A stretch of 64,000 nt of DNA from Chersky-840 sp963811775 (GCA_963811775.1 CAWESO010000012.1:1-64000), one strand, 5' to 3'; shown: positions 51,621 to 60,827, numbered from the stretch's first letter. The notes: generated by a model from the letters alone, not told the origin. A program made the numbers and translations.

Positions 51621-51677
51621 TAACAACCTGGCTACCGTGGCGCGACCGGTGGGAGCCGGTTCTGGGATCATCCTGCG

Positions 51678-53843
51678 GTGACCCATCCCCCCGACCGCGC
51701 CGGTCCTGAGCACCCGGCGCCGGTGGCGACCCGTCGGCCCACGGTCCTCGAGGCCCACGGGGACCGCCGGATCGACGACTGGTACTGGCTGCGCGACCGC
51801 GACGACCCCGAGGTCCTCGCCCACCTGCGGGCCGAGAACGCCTTCACCGCATCGGCCACGGCCCACCTCGACGGGCTGCGCCAGGAGCTCTTTTCCGAGA
51901 TGAAGGCCCGCATCGTCGAGACCGACCTGAGCGTGCCGGTGCGCAAGGGACCGTGGTGGTACTACGAGCGCACCGTGGAGGGGTGCGACTACGTCATCCA
52001 CTGCCGCACCCCCGTCGACGCCGCGGCGGTCGACCCCACCACGCCACCGGCGGTGTCCGACCGCGCCGTGCCCGGGGAGCAGGTCCTGCTGGACGAGAAC
52101 CTGCTGGCCCAGGGCCACGCCTACCTCGACGTCGCCAATCTGGCGGTGAGCCCGGGGCACACGCGTCTCGCCTACGCCTCGGACACGTCCGGGGACGAGC
52201 ACTTCACCTTGCACATACGCGACCTCGGGAGCGGAGAGGAGATCGGAGACCCCATCGAGGGGACGTCGTACGGCGTGGCCTGGGCCAACGACGACACCAC
52301 GGTCTTCTTCACCCGGCCCGACGCCGCCAACCGGCCGCACCAGCTGTGGAGGCACCGGGTCGGTGGCGACACGTCGCAGGACGTGCTCGTCGTGCAAGAA
52401 GACGACGAGCGCTTCCATCTCGGTGTGGGCCGGACCAAGGACGGCGCCTACGTGCTGGCGGAGGTGCACTCCCGGATCACCTCGGAGATCCGCGTCATCC
52501 CGGCCGACCGGCCCGAGGCCGCGCCGGTCGTGGTCGCGGCCCGGGTCCAGGGCATCGAGTACGGGCTCGAGCACCATCGGGGCACGTTCGTCGTGCTCAC
52601 CAACGACGGCGCCGAGAACTTCCGGGTCATGGCCGTCCCCGCCGACGGCCTGGGCCGGGCCCCGTGGACCGAGCTCATCGCGCACCGGCCCGAGGTGCGG
52701 CTCGAGGGGCTCGACGTCTTCGCCGGTCACGTCGTCAGCTACGAGCGGCGCGAGGGCATGCCCCGGATCAGGGTCATCCCCCTGGGTCCCGACGAGCCCC
52801 GGTGGGACGGGGAGCTGCCCCAGGGCTACATCGTGCCGTGCCCCGAGACCCCCTCCGCCTCGTGGGGTGGGCCGAACCCCGAGTTCACGAGCCGGACGCT
52901 GCGCTACGAATACTCGTCACTGGTCACGCCGCGCTCGGTCTACGACCTCGACCTCGACACCGGTCAGGCCGTCCTGCGCAAGCGCCAACCCGTGCTCGGC
53001 GGCTACGACCCGGCGCGCTTCGCCACCGAGCGCCGGTGGGCGGTCGCCGATGACGGCACCGAGGTGCCCATGTCCATCGTGAGTCGAAGCGACGTCGCCC
53101 GGGACGGCACCGCGCCGTGCCTGCTCTACGGCTACGGCTCCTACGAGTACTCGATCGACCCGGTGTTCTCGTCTCTGCGCCTCAGCCTCCTCGAGCGCGG
53201 CTTCGTCTTCGCCATCGCCCATGTCCGCGGCGGCGGCGAGCTCGGCCGCCACTGGTACGAAGACGGCAAGCTCCTGGCCAAGCCCAACACCTTCGGCGAC
53301 TTCGTGGCCTGCGCACGCGCCCTCGTGGCGGACCGCTGGACGTCGCCGGCCCGTCTCGTGGCGCGCGGCGGCTCGGCCGGGGGCCTGCTCGTGGGGGCGG
53401 TGGCCAACCTGGCCCCGGAGTTGTTCCGCGCCATCGTGGCCGAGGTCCCGTTCGTCGACTGCCTGACCACGATGCTCGACGACACGCTCCCCCTGACGGT
53501 GATCGAGTGGGAGGAATGGGGCAACCCCGGCGCCGATCCCGAGGTGTACGCGGTGATGAAGGGCTACACCCCCTACGAGGGAGTTCGGCCGGGGCACCAC
53601 CCCGACATGCTCGTCACCGCCGGGCTCGAGGATCCCCGCGTCGGGTACTGGGAGCCGGCCAAGTGGGTGCAGAAGCTGCGGGCCGTGGACCCCGGATGCC
53701 GGGTGCTACTCAAGACCGAGCTCGACGCCGGCCACGGTGGGCCCTCGGGGCGCTACGAGGCCTGGCGGGACGAGGCCTTCGTCGTGTCGTTCGTCCTCGA
53801 CGCCGTCGGCCTGGGGCCCGCCCGCACCGCGCCCGGGGACTAG
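51678..53843 (+). CDS. prolyl oligopeptidase family serine peptidase (oligopeptidase B-like)
   Basis: The 721-residue protein is an S9A peptidase: an N-terminal seven-bladed propeller (RIDDWYWLRDRDDPEVLAHL start) and a C-terminal hydrolase with YGYGSYEYSIDP, AHVRGGGELGRHWYEDG, nucleophile Ser in ARGGSAGGLLVG, acid in AGLEDPRVGYWEPAKW and His in DAGHGGPSGR. The ELG and YEDGK motifs fit oligopeptidase B, which cleaves short peptides after Lys or Arg. Length matches. It starts at GTG and diverges from sufB; its stop overlaps that of the DUF4115 gene. Confidence 0.92.
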   Translation: MTHPPDRAGPEHPAPVATRRPTVLEAHGDRRIDDWYWLRDRDDPEVLAHLRAENAFTASATAHLDGLRQELFSEMKARIVETDLSVPVRKGPWWYYERTVEGCDYVIHCRTPVDAAAVDPTTPPAVSDRAVPGEQVLLDENLLAQGHAYLDVANLAVSPGHTRLAYASDTSGDEHFTLHIRDLGSGEEIGDPIEGTSYGVAWANDDTTVFFTRPDAANRPHQLWRHRVGGDTSQDVLVVQEDDERFHLGVGRTKDGAYVLAEVHSRITSEIRVIPADRPEAAPVVVAARVQGIEYGLEHHRGTFVVLTNDGAENFRVMAVPADGLGRAPWTELIAHRPEVRLEGLDVFAGHVVSYERREGMPRIRVIPLGPDEPRWDGELPQGYIVPCPETPSASWGGPNPEFTSRTLRYEYSSLVTPRSVYDLDLDTGQAVLRKRQPVLGGYDPARFATERRWAVADDGTEVPMSIVSRSDVARDGTAPCLLYGYGSYEYSIDPVFSSLRLSLLERGFVFAIAHVRGGGELGRHWYEDGKLLAKPNTFGDFVACARALVADRWTSPARLVARGGSAGGLLVGAVANLAPELFRAIVAEVPFVDCLTTMLDDTLPLTVIEWEEWGNPGADPEVYAVMKGYTPYEGVRPGHHPDMLVTAGLEDPRVGYWEPAKWVQKLRAVDPGCRVLLKTELDAGHGGPSGRYEAWRDEAFVVSFVLDAVGLGPARTAPGD

Positions 53844-54424
53844 GAGCGGGCCCGGAAGGTCAGGCGGAAGGGCGAGCGGAAGCCCGCCGGCAGCTGCACG
53901 GGCCGGCCGTCCACGGTCACACGGGCGACGCTGGGCGCGCCGAGCTCGACGACCAGCGGGCCCGACACCGCCAACGAGTGCGATCCACCCGCGGCGATGG
54001 TTCCGGTCCACACGACCTTTCCCGTGGACGGGTCTGTGGCCATCACCCAACACGACGCCGACGCGTCGACGGCCACGGTGTAGGGCGCCGACGGCGCGCT
54101 GTAGGTGGCGGTGAAGCTCGTCGGCGACGCCGGCGCGAGCGAGCTCGACGCGCTCGTGGTGCTCGTCGTGCTCCCCGACGCCGCGGTGATGGGACGGGCC
54201 GGGTTCGGTCTGGGGGTGGGCCGAGGATTGGAACTCCCCAACGCCAGCGCGACGGCGAGCGATCCGCCCGCCACGATCACCGCCCCGGCGACGAGCCTCG
54301 TCCGACGGACGCGGACCCGGGCGTCGTGCCGGGACGGGTCGGACGCGACGGGCGCGGCGCTCGCGACGCCACGGGTGATCGGCGCTCGTGCGGGCCGGGT
54401 GGCGAGCTCGGCATGAGTGGACAC
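53840..54424 (-). CDS. membrane-anchored DUF4115 protein
   Basis: The 194 residues from GTG 54424 have a basic head, one membrane helix (LVAGAVIVAGGSLAVALALG), a Pro/Ser/Thr linker and an extracytoplasmic domain YSAPSAPYTVAVDASASCWV to RPVQLPAGFRSPFRLTFR, which matches DUF4115, the C-terminal domain of RodZ-like proteins. The frame is open further upstream to 54874 and that region looks partly coding, so the true protein may join the next gene by a frame change. Confidence 0.7.
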   Translation of the reverse strand: MSTHAELATRPARAPITRGVASAAPVASDPSRHDARVRVRRTRLVAGAVIVAGGSLAVALALGSSNPRPTPRPNPARPITAASGSTTSTTSASSSLAPASPTSFTATYSAPSAPYTVAVDASASCWVMATDPSTGKVVWTGTIAAGGSHSLAVSGPLVVELGAPSVARVTVDGRPVQLPAGFRSPFRLTFRARS

Positions 54425-54864
54425 CGTCGTCTCGCGTCGCCTGGCGTCGAGCTTGGCCGACGAGGTCGGCGATTCGACATGTCGCGCCCGGAGCGTCCCT
54501 CCGACCTCGGCGTCGCGCCGCGGCGAGCCCGGCCTCGCGGCGCGGGCCCCGTCGCCCCCGGCCGCGGCCGGTGCGCCGTTGGCCGGGCCCGCACCCGGTG
54601 CGCCATGGCGGAGGAAGTGCGGGCGCGCCCGGGGCTCGGTTCCGCGTGCGGGGGCGACGGTGACGGGCCCTTGGCCGTGGTGCTGCGCCGGGCCGATGGC
54701 GGGCGCAGCGACTGCTGCCGGCGGTCCGCGACGTGTCCGAGGGTCTCGAGCGTGCTCTGGTGATGCTGGACCGAATGGCGCTCGTCGGCCATGCGGTGCC
54801 AGGTCACCCACGCCACGATCGCCACGACGAGGGCGATCACACCGAGGACCACAACCGCCGTCAT
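54277..54864 (-). CDS. single-span membrane protein, probably joined to the DUF4115 gene
   Basis: An N-terminal helix (TAVVVLGVIALVVAIVAWVTW) is followed by HRMADERHSVQHHQSTLETLGHVAD, typical of small actinobacterial envelope proteins. After about residue 60 the sequence becomes an Arg/Pro-rich run that looks like an out-of-frame translation, while another frame continues sensibly into the DUF4115 domain. I suspect one gene of roughly 330 residues broken near 54670. As written the last 100 residues are doubtful. Confidence 0.45.
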   Translation of the reverse strand: MTAVVVLGVIALVVAIVAWVTWHRMADERHSVQHHQSTLETLGHVADRRQQSLRPPSARRSTTAKGPSPSPPHAEPSPGRARTSSAMAHRVRARPTAHRPRPGATGPAPRGRARRGATPRSEGRSGRDMSNRRPRRPSSTPGDARRRCPLMPSSPPGPHERRSPVASRAPRPSRPTRPGTTPGSASVGRGSSPGR

Positions 54865-55060
54865 TGGCCCCCATTCAATCGAAAGGAGCGGCGCCTGGGT
54901 ACCCCGGGGGCAACGCCTTCGCCGGCCGCCGTTCTGGCGTGCCTGGCGACGACCGTTCCGAGGTCACTCCGGACCCCGGGGCCACACCCGTCACCCCGGC
55001 ACCGACCCGGTCGACGGCCCGCCGATCGCCGGGGTCGCTCTGAACGGGCCCGACGCGACG

Positions 55061-56311
55061 TCAGTACTGGGGTGTGGCCGGGAAGGCGTAGTCGGCCGGA
55101 GCGGGTCGCCGGGGGTCGCGCCGGGCCAATGCCGAGGTGATCGCCGGGTCCAGGCGTGTCGCCTTCTGCGCCTCCAGCGCGTCGGCGCGCTCGTGGAACT
55201 CGGGCATGACCTCGCGGGCGAAGAGCTCGAGTGACTCGCAGATGTCCTCGTGACGATTCCGCCCCGCCTGGCTCACGAAGATCAACTGGTCCACGCCGGC
55301 ATCCTCATAGGCGCGCACCAGCGTCCGGATCTGCGCCGGGGTTCCCACCGCGCCCCGCAAGGATCCGAGGCCGTGCTCCATGAGCTGGGCCCCCAACACC
55401 TGGCCCGTCTGCGCCGCCACGGCGCGGCTGAAGCCGAAGCGCTCACGGTTCTCCTCGAACTCCTGCCACACGTCGGTGACGCCCGGCTTGTGCATCCCGA
55501 ACACGTAGTAGTGGGCGAGCGAGTAGCCGAAGAAGTGGCTGCCGTCGAGCCCGCGGTCGATGGCGGTGGATTCGTCCTCGTGGCACATGAGCGGGAGGAC
55601 GCACGCCACGTTGGGGTTGACGGCGAACCCGGCCGGCACGCAGTCCTCGGACGCGATCGTGGCGTAGTAGTCCTGCACCCACTGGCTCGCCTCGGGTGCC
55701 TCGACGAACGAGAACGTCAACGCCCCGATGCCCAAGGTGGCGGCGAGGTGGATGGTGTCGCGGCGACTACAGGCCACCCACAACGGAGGGTGGGGCCGTT
55801 GCAAGGGCTTGGGCACCAGATTCCTGGGCGGCATCTGCACGAATCGGCCGTCGTAGCCGGCGAAGGGCTCCTCGGCCATGAGCCTGGTGACGACGTCCAA
55901 CGATTCTCGCCATTGGTCGCGCTTGGTGGCGCGCTCCACGCCGTAGCCGCCCAGCTCCGCCTCGGAGCTCGACTCACCGGTGCCGAAGTCCACCCGGCCG
56001 TCGGACACGAGGTCGAGCGTGGCGATGCGCTCGGCCACCCGGGCGGGGTGATTGAACCCCACCGGGAGCTGGACGATCCCGTGTCCGAGCCGGATCCGCG
56101 CCGTGCGCTGGCTCGCCGCCGCCAGGAACACCTCGGGCGCGGACGAGTGGGAGTACTCCTCGAGGAAGTGGTGCTCGACTTCCCACACGTAGTCGAAGCC
56201 CAGCTGGTCGGCCAGCTCGACCTGCTCCAGCGCCTCCTTGAGGAGACGGTGCTCGGCGCCCTCGGACCACGGACGGGGCAGCTGGAATTCGTAGAAGATG
56301 CCGAATCGCAT
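55061..56311 (-). CDS. LLM-class flavin-dependent oxidoreductase, second
   Basis: A luciferase-like monooxygenase of 416 residues: FGIFYEFQLPRPW, GFDYVWEVEHHFLEEYSH, RIRLGHGIVQLP, HPARVAERIATLDLVSDGRVDFGTGES, and PLWVACSRRDTIHLAATLGIG, with a C-terminal VGTPAQIRTLVRAYEDAGVDQLIF. It uses reduced flavin or F420. It is only distantly like the enzyme at 43755. The gene ends 197 bases from the membrane gene start; that spacer shows nothing recognisable. Confidence 0.87.
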   Translation of the reverse strand: MRFGIFYEFQLPRPWSEGAEHRLLKEALEQVELADQLGFDYVWEVEHHFLEEYSHSSAPEVFLAAASQRTARIRLGHGIVQLPVGFNHPARVAERIATLDLVSDGRVDFGTGESSSEAELGGYGVERATKRDQWRESLDVVTRLMAEEPFAGYDGRFVQMPPRNLVPKPLQRPHPPLWVACSRRDTIHLAATLGIGALTFSFVEAPEASQWVQDYYATIASEDCVPAGFAVNPNVACVLPLMCHEDESTAIDRGLDGSHFFGYSLAHYYVFGMHKPGVTDVWQEFEENRERFGFSRAVAAQTGQVLGAQLMEHGLGSLRGAVGTPAQIRTLVRAYEDAGVDQLIFVSQAGRNRHEDICESLELFAREVMPEFHERADALEAQKATRLDPAITSALARRDPRRPAPADYAFPATPQY

Positions 56312-56335
56312 TGGGGAGACGCGTCGCCGGAGGCG

Positions 56336-56743
56336 TCAGGGCTCGAGCTCGAGCATGGCGTCCACCAGGCGTTCCACCACGGCGCGGTCGCGCTCGGACA
56401 GCCGGCGCAGCTTCACTCCGAGCAGTGACCCGTCGTCCTCGCTCCGGGTCGCCCCCGGGGCGGGCACCGCGGGGCGGGCCGGACGAGCGGGCCGGCCGAT
56501 CCGGGCCATGACGTCCTCGACCGGGAGCTCCAGTGCGCCCGCGACGCGCTTGAGGACGTCGGCACTGGGATTGGGGAGCAGCCGGATGGCCCCGACCGAC
56601 TCCTTTCTCCCCGTCTCGAGGTCGCGCCACTGGGCCTCGGAGACCTTGGCACGGCGGGCAGCGTCGCGTCGTCGCAACCCACGTTCCTCGCGCTGCGCCG
56701 CGAGCCAACGCCCGAACTCGACCCACTGTTGCGATTCGTCCAC
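56336..56743 (-). CDS. XRE-family helix-turn-helix regulator
   Basis: The 135 residues begin DESQQWVEFGRWLAAQREERGLRRRDAARRAKVSEAQWRDLETGRK, a Cro/C1-type helix-turn-helix, followed by LPNPSADVLKRVAGALELPVEDVMARIG, which is the usual last helix of that domain. The C-terminal RLSERDRAVVERLVDAMLEL helix could dimerise. The GTG start is at 56743. It ends 24 bases before the luciferase-like gene on the same strand and may regulate it. Confidence 0.8.
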   Translation of the reverse strand: MDESQQWVEFGRWLAAQREERGLRRRDAARRAKVSEAQWRDLETGRKESVGAIRLLPNPSADVLKRVAGALELPVEDVMARIGRPARPARPAVPAPGATRSEDDGSLLGVKLRRLSERDRAVVERLVDAMLELEP

Positions 56744-56841
56744 GTCGCCAGCGTGCCGGGTCCGAGCCGCGGAGTCCAGCCGGTCAGCGTGGCGCGCGCG
56801 CCGTGTCAGCGCTCGGGCGCGTGGCGATGGTGCGGAAATTC

Positions 56842-57393
56842 CTAGGTGCGAAGCCCGTAGCGGGGCTGCACGGCGGGCTCGATCGCGCTGCGGCGAGGGT
56901 TGGACTGGTCGCGCACCGAGAGCACGGGCGTGCGGAGCCCCCAGTCGGCGCCGATATCGGGGTCGTCCCAGGCCACACCGAGCTCGTCGTGGGGGTTGTA
57001 GTAGTTGTCGACCAGGTACCACAGGAGCACGTCGGTGAGCGATGCGAACCCGTGGGCGACGCCGGGGGGGATGAACACGCCCTGGTCGCGCTCCCCGTCG
57101 AGGTCGAGCACCAGCGTCGCGGCCTCGGTCGGGGACCCGACCCGGAGGTCGTGCAGGACGACTCGGGCCGTCCCGCGCAGCACGTACCAGTAGTCGGCCT
57201 GGTGGAGGTGGTAGTGCAGTCCCACCACCGCGCCCGCCTGCTTCTCGGAGCGGTTCCCCTGCACCATCTCGCGCCCCAGCGGGAACCACGATCGGCGGTA
57301 GGTCTCGACGAAGCGACCGCGCTCGTCGCCATGGACGTCCGCCTCGACGACGACCACGTCGGCGACGGTGTCAGAAGGAGTGATCCTGGGCAT
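56842..57393 (-). CDS. dTDP-4-dehydrorhamnose 3,5-epimerase-like cupin
   Basis: The 183 residues fit the RmlC fold: DERGRFVETYRRSWFP, GNRSEKQAGAVVGLHYHLHQADYWYVLRGTARVVLHDLR, then FIPPGVAHGFASLTDVLLWYLVDNYYNPHDELGVAWDDPDIG and WGLRTPVLSVRDQ. The His in LHYH and the Tyr of the last motif correspond to the catalytic pair. It would epimerise a dTDP-keto sugar for cell-envelope glycans; no rhamnose genes are adjacent. A TAGCCT box lies six bases before the ATG. Confidence 0.88.
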   Translation of the reverse strand: MPRITPSDTVADVVVVEADVHGDERGRFVETYRRSWFPLGREMVQGNRSEKQAGAVVGLHYHLHQADYWYVLRGTARVVLHDLRVGSPTEAATLVLDLDGERDQGVFIPPGVAHGFASLTDVLLWYLVDNYYNPHDELGVAWDDPDIGADWGLRTPVLSVRDQSNPRRSAIEPAVQPRYGLRT

Positions 57394-57399
57394 CCGGTG

Positions 57400-57405
57400 A
57401 GGCTA
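57400..57405 (-). promoter_or_regulatory. leaderless-type -10 box of the RmlC-like gene
   Basis: TAGCCT on the minus strand lies six bases before the ATG at 57393, consistent with a leaderless transcript. Confidence 0.45.
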
Positions 57406-57449
57406 ACCGGCTCCCACCGGGCAGACGATGCGCAGCGGTCGAGCCCGGG

Positions 57450-57995
57450 CTAGGGCTCGAAACGACCGAAGCCGCCCCGGTAGTAGAGGAGGGGCTGCCG
57501 GCGACTCACACCCATCTCCCGCACCTTGCCGATGACGAGCTCGTGGTCGCCGGCGTCGTGGGCCAGCTCGAACTCGCATTCGATCCAGGCCAGGGCCCCG
57601 TCGAGGACCGGCGCCCCGCTGGCGCCCGGCCGCCACCCCACCCCGGTGAACTTGTCGCCCCCGGACACGGCGAAGTCCCGGCTGAGCGCCTCCTGGTCAT
57701 CGGCGAGGATGTTGACGCAGAACGTCTTCGCCGCCGCGATCCGGGGCCAGCTCGTGGAGCTCTTGCCCGGGGCCAGTGCCACCAACGGCGGGTCGATGGA
57801 CAACGACGTGAAGGCCTGGCACGTGAAACCGACGGGCTCGGTGCCTTCCATGGCCGTCACGATCGTGACCCCGGTGGCGAAATGGCCCATCACCTCGCGA
57901 AAGCGAGCCTCGTCGAACGGCGCGGCCCCGGCGCGTCGGTGATCGTGCTGTTCGGCTTGGGCGGCCTCGACCTCACCGCCTGATCCCTCGCCCAT
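57450..57995 (-). CDS. flavin reductase family protein
   Basis: The 181 residues contain DEARFREVMGHFATGVTIVTAMEGTEPVGFTCQAFTSLSIDPPLVALAPGKSS and a DKFTGVGW loop, the flavin-binding split-barrel pattern of HpaC/NtaB-type NAD(P)H:FMN reductases. Such enzymes supply reduced flavin to two-component monooxygenases; the luciferase-like enzymes in this window are possible partners. The first 24 residues are a polar tail; an internal start is possible. Confidence 0.87.
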   Translation of the reverse strand: MGEGSGGEVEAAQAEQHDHRRAGAAPFDEARFREVMGHFATGVTIVTAMEGTEPVGFTCQAFTSLSIDPPLVALAPGKSSTSWPRIAAAKTFCVNILADDQEALSRDFAVSGGDKFTGVGWRPGASGAPVLDGALAWIECEFELAHDAGDHELVIGKVREMGVSRRQPLLYYRGGFGRFEP

Positions 57996-58054
57996 CCCGT
58001 CTCCTCGTCGTCTCCCGGCCCACGTCGTCCTCGGCGAGCTCGCCCGCTAAGCGG

Positions 58055-58906
58055 TCAGGGGCAACCGAGGTCGATCGTCAATCCTTCCCTGGCGGCCAGC
58101 ACGCCGTCGAGACGGCCCGCCGAGTCGGTCGCCTGCGCCTGGGCCAGGAGGCCGTCGATGTCGTCGTCGGTATGGCGGGGATCGTGGTGGAAAAGGGCCA
58201 CGCGCCGGGCCCCGGCCTCGGCCGCGACGTGCACCGCGTATCCGATGGTCGAGTGCCCCCACGTCGCCTTGGCCTGGAATTCCTCCTCGGTGTACTGCGC
58301 GTCGTGGATGACGAGGTCGGCCCGGTGGCACAGCTCGAGCACCGCCGCGTCGACATGGGCGCGGTCATCAGGAGCCTGGTGGTCGCACACGAAGGCCAGG
58401 GCCTGGTCCCCTGCCTCGATTCGGAATCCGAGCGTCGTCCCCACGTGCGGCACCTGCCGGACGAGCACCTTGGCCGATCCCACCGCGATCAGGTCGTCGG
58501 TGACCTCGGTGAATTCGATCTCCCCCTGAAGCTCTTTCACCTGGACGGGGAAGAACGGGGGCTTCACCACCCGGTCGATGATGTCGTGCAGCGACCCATC
58601 GTCCTGGGGAGGGCCGTACACGTCCATGCGCCCGCCCTGGCGCAGCATGGGGGTACAGAACGGGAGCCCGATGATGTGGTCCCAGTGCAGGTGCGTGAGG
58701 AAGGCGCTGACCTCGACGGGGTTCCCGATGCCGACGCGCTCCTCGAGCGCGTGCCCGAGGGGCCGCAGTCCGGTACCCAGGTCGAGGACGATCGGCGGCT
58801 CGTCGCCGACTTCCACCGCCACACAGGCGGTGTTGCCGCCGTAGCGCAGGTACTGCTCGCCCGAGCACGGGCACGAGCCTCTGACGCCGAAGAACGTGAC
58901 TCGCAG
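58055..58906 (-). CDS. metallo-beta-lactamase-fold hydrolase with probable CTG start
   Basis: The family's N-terminal strand and loop (RVTFFGVRGSCPCSGEQYLRYGG, then NTACVAVEVG) is encoded upstream of the first conventional start (GTG 58822) and begins at CTG 58906, preceded by an AGGGGAGGG ribosome site. The metal motif FLTHLHWDHIIGLPF (HxHxDH) follows, then VPHVGTTLGFRI, FVCDHQ, DLVIHDAQYTEEEF, WGHSTIGYAVHVAAEAGARRVALFHHDP. This is the layout of the PqsE/cyclic-nucleotide-phosphodiesterase-like MBL group. Substrate unknown. 283 residues. Confidence 0.87.
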   Translation of the reverse strand: MRVTFFGVRGSCPCSGEQYLRYGGNTACVAVEVGDEPPIVLDLGTGLRPLGHALEERVGIGNPVEVSAFLTHLHWDHIIGLPFCTPMLRQGGRMDVYGPPQDDGSLHDIIDRVVKPPFFPVQVKELQGEIEFTEVTDDLIAVGSAKVLVRQVPHVGTTLGFRIEAGDQALAFVCDHQAPDDRAHVDAAVLELCHRADLVIHDAQYTEEEFQAKATWGHSTIGYAVHVAAEAGARRVALFHHDPRHTDDDIDGLLAQAQATDSAGRLDGVLAAREGLTIDLGCP

Positions 58907-59012
58907 CGGACGACCCCCTCCCCTCAGTGTCCCTCCGACAACATCGGTTCGATCTCGCCGCCGACACCATTCGACCAGCTGAAACCACGGTGGGCCCCTG
59001 TCGGGGCGACAC

Positions 59013-59018
59013 TACTCT
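59013..59018 (+). promoter_or_regulatory. leaderless-type -10 box of the alpha/beta hydrolase
   Basis: TACTCT is located six bases before the ATG at 59025, matching TANNNT; no ribosome site is present. Confidence 0.45.
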
Positions 59019-59024
59019 GCGGCC

Positions 59025-59893
59025 ATGCAACAGCGAGTTGTAACGGTCAACGGCATCGAGTTCACGTACCTTGAGTCGGGGCCGCCCGTCGGGCCCCTGG
59101 CCCTGTGCCTCCACGGGTTCCCCGACAGCGCCCACACGTGGCGTCATCTCATGCCCGCACTGGCCGAGGCCGGGTACCACGCCGTGGCCCCCTGGATGCG
59201 GGGGTACTCGCCCACCTCGCTGGCCCGGGACGACGTGTACCAGGTGGGCGCCCTGGCCTCCGACGCTGTCGGCCTGCACGAAGCCCTCGGCGGAGACGGA
59301 CGGGCCGTCCTGGTCGGCCACGACTGGGGGGCCTACGCCGCCTACGGAGCCGCCACTTGGCACCCCGACCGGTGGCGGCGGGTCGTGACCATGGGCGTCC
59401 CACCCCTGGCCGCCTCGGCGGCGGCCTTCTTCTCCTACGCCCAGATGAAGCGCAGCTTCTACATCTTCTTGTTCCAGACCCCCCTGGCCGAGATGGCGGT
59501 CAGCGCCGACGGTCACGAGTTCCTCGACGGCCTGTGGGCCGACTGGTCGCCGGGATACGACGCCACGTGGGACCTGTCGCAGGTGAAGGCGGCCATCGGC
59601 CACGACGCCAACCTGTCGGCGGCCATCGGGTACTACCGGGCCGTGTTCGACCCCACCCGCCACAGCGCCGAGTACGAAGAGGCCCAGGTGGCGTCCACGT
59701 CCTCCCCCCGCAGCCCACCTTGTACCTCCACGGCGCGGCCGACGGCTGCATGGCCCTCGACGCCGTGGGCGACGTGCGCTCGGTGCTGTCGGAGGGGTCG
59801 GAGTTCGTCGTCGTCGAAGACGCCGGGCACTTCCTGCACCTCGAACAGCCCGAGGTGGTCGAGGCGCACGTCATGGGTTTCCTCGACTCCTGA
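59025..59893 (+). pseudogene. alpha/beta hydrolase (epoxide hydrolase-like), frame broken in a C-run
   Basis: The first frame gives VTVNGIEFTYLESGP, LCLHGFPDSAHTWRHLMPAL, the nucleophile region VLVGHDWGAYAAYG (Asp nucleophile, as in epoxide hydrolases and haloalkane dehalogenases) and a cap domain. After EYEEAQVAST (near 59700, in a run of six C) the protein continues in another frame as PQPTLYLHGAADGCMALDA, FVVVEDAGHFLHLEQPEVV and stops at 59893. The catalytic His (DAGHFLH) is in this second part. A one-base change in the C-run would restore about 289 residues. An assembly error is likely. Confidence 0.75.
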
Positions 59894-59945
59894 CGCGGCT
59901 GCTTGCGCCCTGCGCCCGCGTCGCGCCGCGCCACGCGTGGCTGCG

Positions 59946-60827
59946 TCAGGGGAGCACGAGCACGTTGCCCGGTCCACGGTGGGCGAGGCCCTCGGCCACG
60001 AGGGCGTCGGCGACGCGCCGGGCCCGATCGGGGTCCTGGGGCCAACCGCACACGGCCCGCAACCGTCCCGGCGGCACCGGGCCGGCGCGCAAAGCGTCGA
60101 CCAACCGACCCCGGCCCTGGCGGTCCGAGCCCTCGAACCGGGCCTGGCGCACCGGGGCGGGCGCCGGATCGGCGGTCCCCTCCGGGGCGAGGAACCACGC
60201 GCAGGCCCCCGACAACGGGCACGAACCGCACGCCGGCGCCCGCGCCGTGCACCACGTGGCCCCGATCTCCATGAGCGCCTGGTTCCACTCCCACGACCGG
60301 CCGGCGGGGACGAGCGTGTCCGCCAGGGCCTGGGACTGCGGCGCCGACAAGCGCGCGCCGGCCACCGCACGGCACAGGATCCGGCGCACGTTGACGTCGA
60401 CGACGGCTTCGTGGCGCTCGAAGGCGAAGACGAGCACGGCCCGCGCCGTATAGGCCCCGACGCCGGGGAGCGCCAACAAAGCTCCGAGATCGTCGGGCAC
60501 CGTGCCCTCATGGCGTTCCACCACGGCGACGGCTGCCCGGTGGAGATGGCGGGCTCGACGGTTGTAGCCGAGGCCCGCCCACGCCTCGAGCACCGGCCCG
60601 AGCCCGGCTCGGGCGCAGGCCGTCGCGGTGGGGAACCGTTCGAGAAAGCGACGGTACGGGGCGACGACACGCTCGGCCTGGGTCTGCTGGAGCATCACCT
60701 CGCTCACGAGCACGGCCCAGGGGTCGCGCGTCTGGCGCCACGGCAGGGCCCGGAGCCGGTGACGGCCGACGGCGAGCACGGCGCGGCGGACGCGCCGGCG
60801 ATCGGGATCGGTGGAGGCCGGGCTCAA
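59946..60827 (-). CDS. mutY: A/G-specific adenine glycosylase (MutY family)
   Basis: MutY removes adenine opposite 8-oxoguanine. The 293 residues have LPWRQTRDPWAVLVSEVMLQQTQAERV (catalytic Glu), the helix-hairpin-helix LPGVGAYTARAVLVFAF, the Asp in VVDVNVRRILCR and the [4Fe-4S] pattern Cx6Cx2Cx5C in CTARAPACGSCPLSGAC. The C-terminal NUDIX-like domain of longer MutY is absent, as in many actinobacteria. It starts at TTG 60827, overlapping the MaoC stop (TTGA). The Fe-S cluster makes it a client of the SUF system. Confidence 0.9.
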   Translation of the reverse strand: MSPASTDPDRRRVRRAVLAVGRHRLRALPWRQTRDPWAVLVSEVMLQQTQAERVVAPYRRFLERFPTATACARAGLGPVLEAWAGLGYNRRARHLHRAAVAVVERHEGTVPDDLGALLALPGVGAYTARAVLVFAFERHEAVVDVNVRRILCRAVAGARLSAPQSQALADTLVPAGRSWEWNQALMEIGATWCTARAPACGSCPLSGACAWFLAPEGTADPAPAPVRQARFEGSDRQGRGRLVDALRAGPVPPGRLRAVCGWPQDPDRARRVADALVAEGLAHRGPGNVLVLP

